DNA of 64,000 nt from Chrysemys picta bellii (taxonomy: Eukaryota; Chordata; Testudines; Emydidae). The notes beneath the pieces are model-generated. The model was not told the origin of the DNA. It made no database searches and was given only the letters and a program-made list of their open reading frames with translations. A program made the translations under genes and the position numbers. Each line of letters starts with the position of its first letter. The first letter of the stretch is position 1. Positions 32,481 through 45,406 of the stretch are shown here, piece after piece. The DNA lies in NCBI RefSeq assembly GCF_011386835.1, contig NC_088795.1, forward strand, positions 121,103,434 through 121,167,433, read 5' to 3'.

Positions 32481-33007
32481 AAAGATCTATTCTGTTTTAA
32501 AAAATCCTGCCAAACTCTTGGTCTCACTTATCTTGTTGCAACTCTTGTCTCACTTATCTTATCATGCGCACGTGCCAAGCCTTAGATCACAACTAGAAGT
32601 GACTATTGTCTGGTTCAGATACTGTTGAAATCTAACCCAAGGTTTCAACCCAAAACATGGTAGAAATCTTATGAGAACAGCCTTGGAAATTTTAATGCTG
32701 AATCCAAAATGTATCCCTGATTAGGGCTTTGGCTGTGAGAGCTGGCTACTAAAGTACTTTAAAAATGTATGTGTCTCTTGCAATCCTTTTTGCTTCTACT
32801 CTCAGACATCTGCACACTGTGAGCAGGGCTGCTTCTATATCAGCAATGTCAGTAAAGTTTGGTTTGCACAGAAATAAATGTCTTATGACATGCAAAAGGT
32901 TTCACTTAAAGCAGATCTCATGCAACAGCATCTGTAAAAATAAAACGTTAATATCCAACTTTTTGTGACATCAACAAAAGAAAATATGTAATTTTCATTG
33001 AAATGAT

Positions 33008-34182
33008 GGTGGTGTGATGTTGCGCCCCATAATGCTTTATAGAAATATGCTTATGAGTGTAAATATGACATAACTGGAATATGTTTTATGCTAGATATGC
33101 CATGTAACATATCTTTGCAAAGGTTATGATCTACTGAATAAATTCATCCTATTTGTATGCATGTTATCATTTTTATATCTGAAGTTATGAGCGTTGGCTC
33201 TATGCTAGTATTTGAAGTGTTTGCTGTAGAAAGCACATAAGACAGATTTGGTCAACATAGGGGTTATTCAAGTAATTGGGAGTGCTTAGCTAACAATGGG
33301 CTTTGGGAGACGCCAATCCACACCTGAGCTTTCCTGGGAACGTTAAACTAACATGTAAACAATGGCGTCGGCCTGCAAAAAGCTGAATCATTCATAGATA
33401 TGTGACTTGCCCAGGTGGCTAGAGACCTCATCTTGTGGCTGTGATGTTGCACAAGAGAGAGGATATAAAAGGCCCTGAAAGCCCCTCAATTTTGTCTTCA
33501 GCTGGCTCAAGAGATAGCCTATCCACCCCAAGGAGATGCCTGAAAGGAATTGGAACAAAGGACAGTGTGAGTAATTGCTGGACCCAGACTAGGAAGGAGT
33601 CTAGTCTGTCAAAGAAGATTATTGGAACATCTCTGAGGGTGAGATTTACCTGCATTTAGTTTCCTACTGTATTAGGTTTAGACTTGTGTGTTTTTGTTTT
33701 ATTTTGCTTGGTAATTTACTTTGTTCTTTCTGTTATTACTTGGAACCACTTAAATTCTACTTTTTATATTTAATAAAATCACCTTTTACTTATTAATTAA
33801 CCCAGAGCAAGGATTAATACCTGGGGGAGCAAACAGCTGTGCATATCTCTCTGTGTTATAGAGAATGAATAGTTTATGAGTTTACCCTGTATAAGCTTTA
33901 TACAGAGTAAAACGGATTTATTTGGGGTTTGGATCCCATTGGGAACTGGGTATCTGGGTGTTGGAGACACGAGCACTTCTTAAGCTGTTTTCAGTTAAGC
34001 CTGCAGCTTTTGGGGGACGTGGTTCAGACCTGGGTCTGTGTTTGTAGCAGGCTAGCGCGTCTGGCACAAACAGGCAGAGTACTAAAGTCCCAAGCTGCCA
34101 GAGAAAACGGGCTTAGAAGTAGTCTCAGCACATCAGGTAGCAGTTCCAAGGGAGTTTCTGTGACCCAACTCGACACAGGTGT
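33008..34182 (+). repeat. Solo LTR related to the Gmr1-like element, older
   Basis: The body 33013-34177 (1165 bp) starts TGTGATGTTGCG and ends CGACACA. It is flanked by GGTGG and GGTGT (4 of 5 identical). It aligns along its length with the 724-1812 LTR: shared 'acaatggcgtcggcctgcaa', 'atgtgacttgcccaggtg', 'taatacctgggggagcaaac' and the 'ctgtataagctttatacag' palindrome. TATAAAA is at 33464-33470 and AATAAA at 33772-33777. Homologous recombination between LTRs has removed the interior. Confidence 0.9.
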
Positions 34183-35690
34183 ATCTCTGTGAAAGTCTTT
34201 TCTATACCTGGGTGTATGATTGCATGCTGTAAAGTGTCTTCCAGTAAAACACACTGTCTTAGCAAACACAAAATAGCTATGTAGGTGACTTGGTGTAGTG
34301 TGAGCATGTTTGGTGCTACTTTGGAATAGAATTTTGCAGGAAAGTCTTCCTGTGGAAGGGCTACATCAAATACATTGAAAATCAGCCAATCAATTCTCCT
34401 TTCTGCCTTAAGAACAAAAATAAGAGACACTACAAAAACATGCTTGTTTGTTTCATTTATTAAATGTTGGATAGCTACTGCTAGGCTTGGTATGAGAGCT
34501 ACTTCTGTGCTTTCTATGATATTTAAAAGCAAAAAGGACACACTTAGAAAAAAGAGAGTTAAAGGTTAGTAGCATTCGGTCCTCAAGAACTTGCTTTCCA
34601 CTCTGCAGAAAAGCTCAAGCATGTTCTTTTTCCCAAGTGATCAATAATTCTTTCCCTCGCTGCCCATCCCCATGCGGCAACTAGCTTTGGAGCCTACTTA
34701 GAACGCAGCGGGACTGGTCTTGCCATTTTAGAAAGCTGAGTCCAGTTATTCAGGAGAAGCCCAAAATGTAAAGACCTGCTATTTCTCTTCCCCTATCAGA
34801 TCCCTCCCTTTTGCATACAGAAGTTGGACTGAATAAGGCGGATTTTCACAGGCAGATGTTGACGTGTGCATGATGCTGCTGCCACTTGATTTTCATTGCC
34901 AACCACATTTAAAAGTCACTGTGGACGGATGGAAAAATGTTTCATTGTGAACTTTCATTGTGTGCAGTTTCCACACGGTAACCTGGATACTGGTGTAAAG
35001 AAGAAACAGTTGTTACTTTACCTGGTTTACTAGTTTATTAGACTTCTAGTCACATTACATAGAACATGGGGAGATACAGACCACAGAGAATTGTAACAGG
35101 AACCCTGCTTTCCCCTAGCAACTACAGAGAGCATATGCCCACAGATGCTAAACATCTACACTGGTTTGGTTGATTGTGCCTGGGCCACCTCCTCAGCTAA
35201 CATGATTAAAGTAGTTCACCATAGTTAACGGGGGCTGTGCTGATTTACAGCAGTTGAGGATCTGGGACGAGTAAATCAAACTTGTATTAAAAAGGAAAAA
35301 AAGAAACCAGTGTCAGTAGTTTGAAGGAAAGTGGATGTTTGGATGGGGATGTTTAAGAATCGCTATATGGGGTGGGCAGGGGGGAGCCAAAAAAGAGAGC
35401 AAAAATCTGAACCACCAAAAAGGCACAAAATCTAAAAGCCGAAAAGTGCTAGTATTGAATTTTTTTTTAAGCAAGTGATAGAAGCTGAATCATCGGCAGA
35501 AATGAGCTTCCTAGCAGAAGTGACAGCGGCGGAAGAAAGCAAAGGAAAATAGATGAAGGGAGAAAATAAAATGAAAGCAACTAGCATTTCTCTATAAAAG
35601 AGCATCATTGTTCAAAAATATCTGCAGGACAGAGAGGATTAAGGTAGAAATCAGTTTGCCCTTAGTTATCACCGTATATGATTAAACTAG
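34183..35690. other. No gene seen
   Basis: Contains a relic 'gctgatttacagcagttgag' at 35240 related to 12955-13040. The 138-codon minus frame at 34125-34541 starts inside the solo LTR and has no domain. Confidence 0.35.
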
Positions 35691-35694
35691 TCTA

Positions 35695-35850
35695 TTCCAT
35701 TCCATAGTCCCTTATTGTCACTGAGCTGCTGTATGACCTTAGGCTGAGGCAAGACATTTTCCCTTCTGTGCCTGAGTTTGGATGTGAAATTGGTATAATG
35801 ATACTTAAATTCCTTTGTAAAGTTTGTTAAGATGTACAGATGATATGTGC
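35695..35850 (+). repeat. MIR-like SINE relic
   Basis: 'tgctgtatgaccttaggctg' and 'cttctgtgcctgagtttgga' with 'tataatgatac' after it: a degraded MIR core. Confidence 0.45.
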
Positions 35851-35854
35851 TGTA

Positions 35855-38360
35855 TATGAGTAGGATTGTAACAGAAGGTAAATTGAAAGTGTGTATTAAC
35901 TGTGAAAGAACTACATAGACATGGATGGAGATCAGTGGGGTTGACTAGCTGTAACTGAAAGGAAAATCTGGCTTTTGAGTCTATAGACCTGTTAATTAAT
36001 TAGTTAAGATATTTATCATTAGAACTTTTAACTGAACAAATGATACCAACTCCTTTTATAGGCTCTTTTAAGGTTCCTATAATTGCTGTGTAAAGGAGGT
36101 GAATCTTTGCAAATTACCTAATCAGATTATATTTTTTTAAAGTATTTTGAAGATGAAAATAACTATTTACTCTAAGGGCCAGAATAGGTAATCCTCACTC
36201 CTAGAAAACATTTACTCCCATGAGTACGCTTCTTGACTTCAATGGAACTGTTCATGTAGGTGCTTATCAATTTGAGCAAGAGTTGAATACGCACACAAAA
36301 CTGTTAAAAGAACATTATTAAGGTTGCAAAGTCAAGCACTGAAAAGTTAAGAAATACCAGAATTAAGATGCCTGTGAAATGTTAATTAGCCCCCACCCTT
36401 GTGTGTATGCATTGTGCTTCATTCTTTAATTACATGATCATATACTACTTCTCCCTCAGGACCCTGGCTTCACTCAGTGCACTGGATCCTCATCCCTGTT
36501 ACTTTCTCCTCATCTACCCAGTCCCAGTTTCTGCTACTCAGCCTTCTCCTCCCACTCCTAATTTCCATGTCCAGCCAGTCCTAGTCTCCTCCTTTAGGCT
36601 CCCTGTCCCAATCTTTCTCCAGCATTCCTAGTCCCCGTCAGCTTGCCCAGGCAGTCCGAGTTCCTCCTTCTCAGATCTGTCTTTCCCCCCTTCCATGACC
36701 TCAAGTCACCTCCATATCCACGTTCTGTATCCCCACTGGCTCCCAGTCTCAGAGTAACCCCCAGGCTCCTCACTGAGTATTCATTCCCTCCATACCTACA
36801 TGCCAGACCCTTGTTCCAGTCTATTTGCCCAACCAGTCCCAGCCATAGCATTCAGTGGTTTCAAAGGGGCAAAGTGCAGTACTGTTCCCATTACTAGTGA
36901 AGCTGAATGATATTCTATCACAGTTTAGTTTTTTATAATAGGTATTAAAAAAGCCAGACAAATCACAGAACCTTTTGGATGTGGAAACAGAGACTTCAAA
37001 GTTTAATATACTATTTTGCTTAATATTAGGAGTAAAGAATCAGGCATCATACAATACTGCTTCTTTATCCAGGCAACTACGAGCTTAATTTTGCCCTTTC
37101 TTTTACACTATGCATTATTATTGAAGCTAATGAGATTATATGATGAGTGAATGAGGTCAGAATGTGTTTCAGTCTTAGCAAGAAATTGGAGGTATATGTT
37201 CCCCTTCTATATAAATACGTGCAGAGGAGAACAGAGCAATCAGTCCCCTTCTGCAGGTTTTGATTTGTGGCTAATGGATTACATTCCCCCATCCTACCCA
37301 CAATACTGTGGGACAGGCAAGGATGCGCTGTGGTGCCAAAAAAACAAAAGCAAAACAACAACACGGTGGGGACAGATGAGTGTGGACCCCAGGCCCCAAC
37401 TTCAGAGCTCCCCAGCCAACGGCATGGAGGATCTGTCTCTCCATAGTCCTCCCGGGCATTCCTACTATTGCTACACAGTTGTCTCATGGCTGTGGTTCTG
37501 TTGATTCCTGGCTAGCATCTGTACTCTGTTCCCTAAAGCAGCTGTTCCTTAAGATTCTTCCCCCAATAAATTCACTGCATAGCGCCCCCCCCCTTCTTTT
37601 TAAATGGCTCTGCAAAGGGCTTTTGAAATGGGAACATTGTTGGTGGCAATATCTTACATAACTATTCCCCCTCCCCCCATGTTTCCCCCATGTTTTTGCT
37701 CCTATCTACATCATGTAGGGGGATAGGAAGACCAGAGAATAGATGCCTAAAGTGATTAATTTCTATATTGATAATGCATTTATTTACATACACACACAAC
37801 TGCACACTGTAGACAGCCAGCATCTGTTGCTAACCACTGATCCAAGGCAGACTCAAGGGATTACCTGCTAATGTAATGACAATCTTTTTTTCCCCATAGA
37901 AAGTATTTTTCATCTCTAAAGCAGCTACAGCTAGAATGTATGTACCCTGTGCAAATTTTCTGCAAGTGAACTCCCACTCTGAGCCCCCATATAGCCCTCT
38001 AATAGCTGCAGGAGGAAGAGTAACAAGGCAAATTGTGACTTTTCTTTGACACGTCGCAAGTGAAATAAGTAACATCAGTAAACAACCAATCTTGTATTTG
38101 AAAGACAACTGCAGTATGACATCATTTACACTTCTTGATATATGTCATATTGTCTGGCCAGGTAGGACAGATCTCCAGGCTACCATTGTACACTGAGTCC
38201 GTGAGTCGCTTCTGTTGGGGAGTTCAAAAATGAAAGTTCTTTTTCCAAGGTATTGGTAAACAGTGGCTGAATTGAGTTGGAGTACAACAAATGAACTCTG
38301 AGCAGTGGAAAAGGGAAATAATTTGCACCAAATGCTGCCCTTGAATAGATGCCTGGGTTC
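35855..38360. other. No gene or clear repeat seen
   Basis: A C/T-rich stretch at 36450-36840 gives long chance frames on both strands. 36195-36290 holds a 'cttgacttcaatggaactgt' relic. A short C run occurs at about 37585. Confidence 0.35.
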
Positions 38361-38364
38361 CTTT

Positions 38365-38440
38365 CAAAGGCCTGGTCTATACTTCAAAGTTTACCTAATG
38401 ATTTTGGCTAGGGCTGTGATATTTGCAATGAAATAATTAT
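38365..38440. repeat. Terminal fragment of a miniature element
   Basis: 'aggcctggtctatacttcaa' matches the terminal repeat class of the foldback element at 27.7 kb. The other end is not found. Confidence 0.4.
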
Positions 38441-38469
38441 ACTAGTGCAAATCCTACTGTGGAGGCAGA

Positions 38470-39218
38470 TTTATCAGTATGTGAAGGTGAACATTTACCA
38501 CCAATGCCATCTCGTGGTCAGGCAGGAGTGTGGCAGATGGTCTTCCAGGCGTTCCCCCTTCTCACTCAAGATCTATCCTGTGGTGGTTTGTGCTTTTAGT
38601 GACATGGTCACATGGTCAAGTCCAACCCTTTCAGGGCACACATAGAGAGTTCAATGATGAGGAAGTCTTCAGAAGTCAGAAAGGGCTTCAGGGCTTCCTT
38701 CTTGGGTCAGGTTTTGGGGCCTGGACACTGATATCTTCAGGGTCTTCCTTGACTTGTTGTCATTGCCCCTTCTTTAAGGGTTGGGAGGGGAGCCTTGGCC
38801 CATCCTCTCCACCAGACTCCAATCCAGAGTCCAATAGTCCAGCTAAGTCCTGCACCTTAGGGAGCTATGTGGCTGCCTCCCTGGATCACTTCTTACCAGC
38901 CTCTTCTTCTCCCAGGGAAAATTAAAGAACTGAACATAAAGTTTCTGACCTTCAAAAGCCACCAGTCCCTTCTTTGCAGGCTGGGTCAGGTCACTAACAC
39001 CAGGCCTCAGGCAGCAAGATCTCCAGCTTCCCAGGAGCTCAGAGTGCAGGTCAGGTCATCTCCACTGCCTGCCTGCCACTGAGCTACTTTGCTTCCCTTT
39101 TTAAGCCCCTCTTCCAGCTTGTACAGGCTGTGCAGGTGCAGTGGAGCAGGGCTGCCTGGGCCCAGAGCAGCAGCTGAACCCCTTTTTCTCCAGTGTGGAG
39201 TTTGTCTATCCCATCACA
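38470..39218 (-). repeat. Putative LTR-derived sequence, reverse orientation
   Basis: Read in reverse from 39218 it starts TGTGATGGGATAGAC, like the 24184 LTR (TGTGATGGGGTA), with a TTAAAAA promoter-like box near 39100. The inner end and target duplication were not found, so the left limit is approximate. Confidence 0.4.
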
Positions 39219-39219
39219 A

Positions 39220-39385
39220 AGTATAAAGAGGCTATATCTATGTCAGTATAAAGCATCTTGTCCTTTATACCCATATAACTGCATCAATTGGTTGCAGCAT
39301 CAGGGGTTGGAGGGGGATGTCCGGGGAATGTGTCTTTAACTATGCCAGTATAGTTAAAATAATACAACTCTATAGTACAGACAAA
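39220..39385. repeat. Miniature-element-like segment
   Basis: 'ctatgccagtatagttaaaa' and 'tagtacagacaaaccc' resemble 51670-51830 ('atggtatagttaaagcagta', 'agtgcagacaaatg'), so the two are probably copies of one short family. Confidence 0.45.
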
Positions 39386-39633
39386 CCCAAAGGGAGCTGC
39401 ATTCATGTCCAAAGATGGAATCAAGGTCTTCATATTCAAGCAATAAGAAGAGTTGCAAGGAGACTGTGCCCACTTTCCCAATCCCCAAAAAGAAACACCC
39501 TGGCAATATCAAACATTAGCAGAACATAGGCACATAGTTCAGTAAGACCCATATCTGCTCCCAGTGAAGTTAATGACAAAACACCTATTGACTGTCTTTT
39601 GACTGTAGCAGGATCAGGCCAATAAACTAGTGC

Positions 39634-40078
39634 TAGGTGATTATTTTCATCTAGCCCCTTTTCAGCAAAAATGCAGATTCAGTGTCCCTGAAACATTTTG
39701 TAACTTTGTGGTCTATTTTGCTGATTTTTTGTGTGTAAACAAACAAACAAACAAAAACAACCTAAAACAAATCAAACCCCAAATCCAAACAAATAAGACA
39801 TTTTCTAATGAAACAGTTAGAATTTTGATTTGAAATGACATTTTGTTCAGAAATTTCTTTCAATTTTGTTAAATTTTAAAAAATATTAAATGCTCAAAAT
39901 TGAAACAAAGCATTTAGTTGGGGATTGAACAAAATATTTAATTTGACCCCAAATGATTTTTTTTTCCTTTTTGATTTGCTGAAAAAAAATTTCAGTTTGA
40001 CCTGAAACTTATTTTTTTGGTTTTTATTTCTTGGACCTGCTAGCAAAAAGAAAAATCCATTATTAGCATAGCTCTACC
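39634..40078. repeat. AT-rich TAGAGCTG-family element
   Basis: Starts near 'ctaggtgattattttcatct' and ends 'gcatagctctacc'. A/T words alternate in both orientations, which gives foldback potential. Confidence 0.45.
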
Positions 40079-40108
40079 AAAAACCACTTTTAACCTTATG
40101 GATGGATT

Positions 40109-40238
40109 GGTATATTGATTACTGATTAATCTGTCAGACTGCATTGGGTAAAGATTCGGTCTCCTGAGGGCCAAAGGAGACCAAATCTTTAATCAATGCC
40201 ATCTAAGAGGTTAATCAGTAATCAATACATACATACCC
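40109..40238. repeat. Foldback element, imperfect hairpin
   Basis: Arm 40109-40164 and the reversed arm 40176-40238 share TATTGATTACTGATTAA, AAAGATT and GGTCTCC in order, around an 11-base loop (tgagggccaaa). No coding capacity. Confidence 0.75.
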
Positions 40239-40239
40239 C

Positions 40240-41090
40240 AATAAGACTACACACTTCATTTTGATATTGATCTACCAATACCAAATAAAGATTGAATGGT
40301 GCATGACTTGTAACATTACTTGGTACCTTGAAAAGAACACTTTGGAAAAATCTATATCTATTGAGTGGATACATATTTTACTGGCTTTTAAAGCTCTTCA
40401 CAGCATTCACGGTTTAACCCTTCTGATTTATTCCTGCAATCTGTCACCACAAAACTAAATTTCTCAGTTTTCATAATTACCAGTTTTCAGCTATGGCTGA
40501 CTGTGAACGCCCAAGAATCCAGTCTTGGTTCAGTAGTTGGGTGTCATGGAATTTTTTCGTTGTGTCTGCTAAGACAACTAATATCTGGAAGCATTAAGTA
40601 CAAACCAAGAATAAATAATAAATGTCATTTTGATAAGATTCTTATTATGAGCCAGTAAATGGGAATTAGAATGAAAGTTGACCTGGAACCTTAAACTGGA
40701 CAGCTCCCTGGTATGAGTGAGTTATAATTACCCTCCCTGATTAGTAAGTACCTTCTTCAGTCAACGACATCTTGACAACTCTGACTTTGGAAGAAAGCCA
40801 GGGACTCTTGATGGAGGTTTCAAAGAGAAGGCTGATATTACAGACAAGTATTATCTTCCACCAAGATTCAACTCTTTTCTTTTCTAAGTTTTAATCACTT
40901 CATTCATGCCTAATGAGCTACTTACATCGGACAAAATCACTCCCCCACAGCTACTGACGTGCCTGCTGAAGGATAACTTAAAATACTCACCAACCCTTAA
41001 AATAATGTCATACTTCTCACTTCTACTGCACCTTTCTCTTGGGGAGGGACGGGGTTGCCAACAATCTTTAGTCAAGGCTCTGTGCCTCTG
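40240..41090. other. No gene seen
   Basis: No recognisable frame or repeat. Confidence 0.4.
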
Positions 41091-41094
41091 TGCC

Positions 41095-41285
41095 AAGTAT
41101 TATTATATCCGGCTTATAGATAAGTAAACTGAGAACCAGTGATGTTGTGACTTACCCAAGGTCACTTCCTCACTTCCCAAGTGAATGGTCAATTCTGAAA
41201 CAGAACCCCAGGTTCCATTTGGTTCCATTTGTACTGCTCTAGCACTGATCCACCACAGCATTTAGGTACCGCTTAAGTGCTTTGC
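41095..41285 (-). repeat. MIR-like SINE relic, reverse orientation
   Basis: 'gataagtaaactgagaacca' then 'gtgacttacccaaggtcact' and 'cagaaccccaggttcc' is the reversed MIR core and head. Confidence 0.55.
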
Positions 41286-41289
41286 CGAG

Positions 41290-42825
41290 TCAGGGCCTTA
41301 ATCACCAGACCATAGTATGGATTGCTGCCACACAGTGGCTGCAGTTGAAAGCAGCAATGGAATGCTGTTCAAATTGAAAAGGAAGAGCTTTAAACAGTTT
41401 TTAATCCATGGATAGGAAGCAGCACTGATGTGCAATGGTTAGAAATTCTTTGGGGCAGGGTTAATGTCTTCATACATGTTTGAATAACCTGTAACACAAC
41501 AGGGCTCCTATTCGAAACTACTTGCATTACTACTGCAATTATTACCTACAATAATAAATTAAGATAAATGGTGCATTTCCCTGGGCAGAATCCAGCGTAC
41601 TGTAGTTTTGCCACATTTGGCACTATATAGACTGCTGCTAAATAATTTACAAAACTGTCAGTTCTATCTCTGTAGGGGAGGACTCTCATCATGAGGGAGG
41701 GGAATATAAATAATCTTGGGGGCACAGGTGGAAGTGGGGTGGGGAGAGACTTGTTTAACTTTCCCACATCAATATCACCAACAGTGCTTGAAATAACATT
41801 TTGGGTTGCTCTTGAATTTGTACTAAGATGCAAATAGGCTTTCATATGATTGTCTTCAGTATCAAGGGCCTCATGCATCCTCCATATCTGCAGGTGGAGG
41901 GGAACCAACACAACAGGCCTAGGGGGTGGGAGGAGTTCTTCTGTGTCTCTGTAGAGTGTTTTCCCCAATCCTACAGTCCTAGCTCCAGAAGGTCCTGTCT
42001 GGGGGCTCCACAAGGTTCTGTGTGAGAAGGTAGCTTGGGCTTCTTTGATTCTCTATCTCAGCCCATAAGCAGTCCAAGTTAATTCAGTCTGAAGCTTAGT
42101 ACTAACTTGCGCTGCTTTTCCCCCCATGGCATTGGGACACACTTTAGAAGAAGTACTGGGGCAATCAGAGTTCCTGTCTGACTCCTGCAGGAATTCTTCC
42201 ACCAGGATGGGCAGAGCTTGCTGGACCTAGCTTAGGCTAACTTTGTTGTTGTTATTAACATTGTTGCTGTTCTTGGCCAAGGCTTCTTTTGAAAAGCAAT
42301 ACCAGAATAGTTTAAATTCTCTGCTCTGTGTCTGGAACATAGACCAAGCCACTACCAAAACCATGACAAATCAGGCACAGATGAAGGAAGGGCTCCGAAC
42401 ATGAACTTGATGCTGATTTAATAGGAAGTGAGTAGTTTTCATGGCAGTGATATGTTTGTGGGCAGTCAGAGAAGCCAAGGAAATTCCCTTTCTAAACCAC
42501 CTGTTTTCTGATCCTAAATATTAAATCATTTCCAGCCAGCAAATATCCCCCCCCGCACCACCACTTTTTCTCTTTCTATTTTGCTCAGTAAATTAAACAC
42601 ACTTAATACCTGGGTTCAGAACTTTGAGACCAGCTGTGAGGTTTCTTCACGGTCATTATTAAATGGGGCACTTGTTCTCAGTGCCTGTTGGAAAAAGACT
42701 GAATCAGAGCATAACTTTTGTACTATTATTGCACATACCGGAAGCAGCCCTATTCCTTCAGTCTGAGCAACTGTTACTTTAGAACAATTTCAACTATGTC
42801 TAAGGATTCCGTGAAAGGTTGTTGC
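41290..42825. other. No gene seen
   Basis: The longest frame (155 codons, minus, 41546-42013) shows no domain or splice logic. Confidence 0.4.
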
Positions 42826-42827
42826 TA

Positions 42828-42974
42828 CCATAGAAAAGTGGTTTTCAACTTGTGGTCCACAGATCCCTGGAGGTCCAAAGATTCTGTCTAAGATTTCCAA
42901 AGGGGTCCACACCTCCATTTGAAATTTTGTAGGTGTGTGCAAATGAAAAAAGGCTGAAAGCCACTGCTTTAGAA
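42828..42974 (+). mobile_element. hAT-type miniature transposon, decayed
   Basis: The body 42836-42966 has ends AAGTGGTTTTCAAC and GCTGAAAGCCACTG, inverted repeats of the CAGTGGTTCTCAAC class. Flanks CCATAGAA and CTTTAGAA match at 6 of 8 bases, a worn target duplication. Confidence 0.65.
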
Positions 42975-43849
42975 TACGGAAAACAAGAGAAAAGAACAGG
43001 AAAGTTTCCCTGAGAGAGCATTCTCTGGATCTGATTCACAGTTACCCTGTGGCCCCATTTAGCTGGTGTACAGGAGCCACAAAGCCACTGCATACCCCTC
43101 CCCCGGCAGTTATCTCAATGCTGGAAACACTCCACCAGGCACGTCTGTACCCATCCCCTCTTCAAGAAATCCCAAGGTGGGAGGTGTTGCAGGGTATGCT
43201 GGAGGGCAAGCAGGAGCATTCCAGAATTCACTGAGGATGCGATTGGGATGATCCTGTGTCCTGCTAGGTTCTGTGCTTCTAGGAGTCTTGGGCAGCTGAA
43301 AGCAAGTCAAAACAGCCCTCAGATATCATCATCTGTGCCAGGTGAAGAACCGATCTCCTGCAACTCCAGGATCAGGTAGCACAAGACCCTCTCATTCCCT
43401 GTATTCAGATCTATAAAGCACGCAGCAAATCTAAACAAATGGTTGCTATCTATCCACAGGGGTAAATTCTAACAAACCCGAAGGTGAACTACGCAGCAAA
43501 CGAAAGCCTCCCGGTTTCATAGGAGCATAAACCACAACAATGCTTTTGTGCTGATTGACTCCATTCAGTTGCTCTTCCAACCATTATTATTAATGCTTAT
43601 TATTCGCTCATGACTGACACTGTGCTCAGCCTTGTGCCTAACGTAGAGATGAGACATGAGAGCAGTATGAAGCAGACTCAAAAATATGAGCCAGTCAATG
43701 GAAATTACTAATTTCTAGTGCTTGTGATAGGTGTTAGAATCACAGCACAGGGGAAACTAACTCTACTTTTGCTCTTGCTGCTAGGAACTGGGGCGCAGGC
43801 AGTCTACCCGTGTGGGCAGAGCAGGCATCCAGGTTGGGGAATGGAAGCG

Positions 43850-44140
43850 TGGGTCAGGGCTGCCAAGTACCCAAGCCAGGGGGTTGAGCCAGAGTCAGGA
43901 CCAGGAAGTGAAGCTGAGGATCAGAGCCGGGGTCAGATACCAAATTCCAGAGCCAAAGGTTGAGCCAGAGGTCAGAGCTGGGGGTCAGAGCCAGGACTGG
44001 TAGCTGATGGTCAGGAGCAGGGTGAAAGGGCAGGAGCCAGAGAGAGAGAAGGTTCAGGCAGAGCAGGAGCAAGGCAGGAACTAGGAGTGAGGAGCAGGTC
44101 AGGAGAGGAGCAGGAATCAGGAAGAAGGTTGGATCAGGAT
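43850..44140. repeat. Degenerate minisatellite, purine-rich
   Basis: Variants of 'gccagagtcagga', 'gtcagagccagga' and 'ggagcaggtcaggagaggag' recur every 10-25 bases without a fixed period. Open frames on both strands here are products of the repeat. Confidence 0.6.
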
Positions 44141-44399
44141 TGCAGGAGGCAAGAGCAGGGGCCAATAGCACAGTAGCAGCAGGAAGTGTGCACAGTTGCT
44201 CAGACAGGTCACCCAGCTCACTTCCTGGCGTGAGCCAATCAGGCAGCCACAGGCCTTGGGTGATCCGCTAGAACTTCCTGTGAGGCCTGACCTTCCAGGT
44301 TTAGTGAGATGCTGCTTTGGCCATCTCTCTTGGTGGCAATGAGGGAATGCCAAAATCCAGGGCCCCTGTAGCCCTGGGTTTTAGTTCTGCACCCTTAGA

Positions 44400-45405
44400 T
44401 CCTCACACTGTCTAGAAATGACAGCAAAGTTACAGGAACTGCTGTCTCATGCCACCAAGAAAAGTAATAGATAAATACGGCAATGTGTAAACCTGCTGTC
44501 TGGATAAATATCAAGTTAATAATATTGGAGTGACTATGCAAATAAGATGATGTATGCTAGCGTGAGAGAGACTAAGCTAAAGCCTATGAACTTTTTGTTT
44601 TTAGAAACCTAGTCAGAATTGGACTGAGCTGAATGCTTGTGCATTTGTTCAAGTTTGACTCCTGCTTACTAAAAATTCTACTGACATCATCGATTTTTCA
44701 AAACATCGCATTGCCAAAACATTTCATGTGGGAGCATGTTTATTTTTGAGCTGGTACACAAGGAAGTACAGTCCTGGTCATGCAATCACAAAACTCCCAC
44801 TGTAGCCAATGAGACTGTTGTGTGCTCAAGGAATTTGGCATCAGGTAGTACCAGCATCCTCTATCATTAGAAGAAGAGAATTATGACTTTCAGCTGTACA
44901 ACATCAAGAGCTGCTTAAGGGATTGACAGGCAGAGAAAGCACAAAAATCACATCTAGAAAAGGATATTTGTATTTTGGGAAAGAGTTTTTCTTTTAGCTT
45001 CTAACAAGATAAATGGGAGTCTTTGTTGGGAGCACTGCGAGGAAGCTAAAAGGCCAGCAGTGTCAGTTCATGAAAAGATTATTTGAACATCAGTAATACG
45101 ACTCTTGTGTATTCCCATAGAAGACACCACTCAAACTTTACCACAGGGTAAGAGGTGGAGATGGAACTTGACCTGCCTTATGATGGATCATTTGTTCCAT
45201 CCTCAACTCTATTGAGCCTGGGACTGCACACTTGTCTCAGAATTGAGCATAGTGGGTTGAGCTGAGGATGTTCTACAAAGAGTGGTCATTCCAGTTACTT
45301 CATGTCAGTTTAAAAGAGCTCCCCTAATAATAGGTTAAGTAACACAGCTTGAACTCTTTATGAGAAATTTGCTTTTGAGGTACTTGGAATCCTGAGACTT
45401 TGAGC
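44400..45405. other. No gene seen
   Basis: No recognisable frame or repeat. Confidence 0.4.
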
Positions 45406-45406
45406 G

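Noticed and set aside
41546..42013. 155-codon minus-strand frame
   Set aside because: No domain, splice context or conserved pattern visible.
43718..44409. Possible element with TCTAG at both sides
   Set aside because: The right end would be CACTG and the left TGCTTG, with no matching terminal repeat; a 5-bp match alone is weak.
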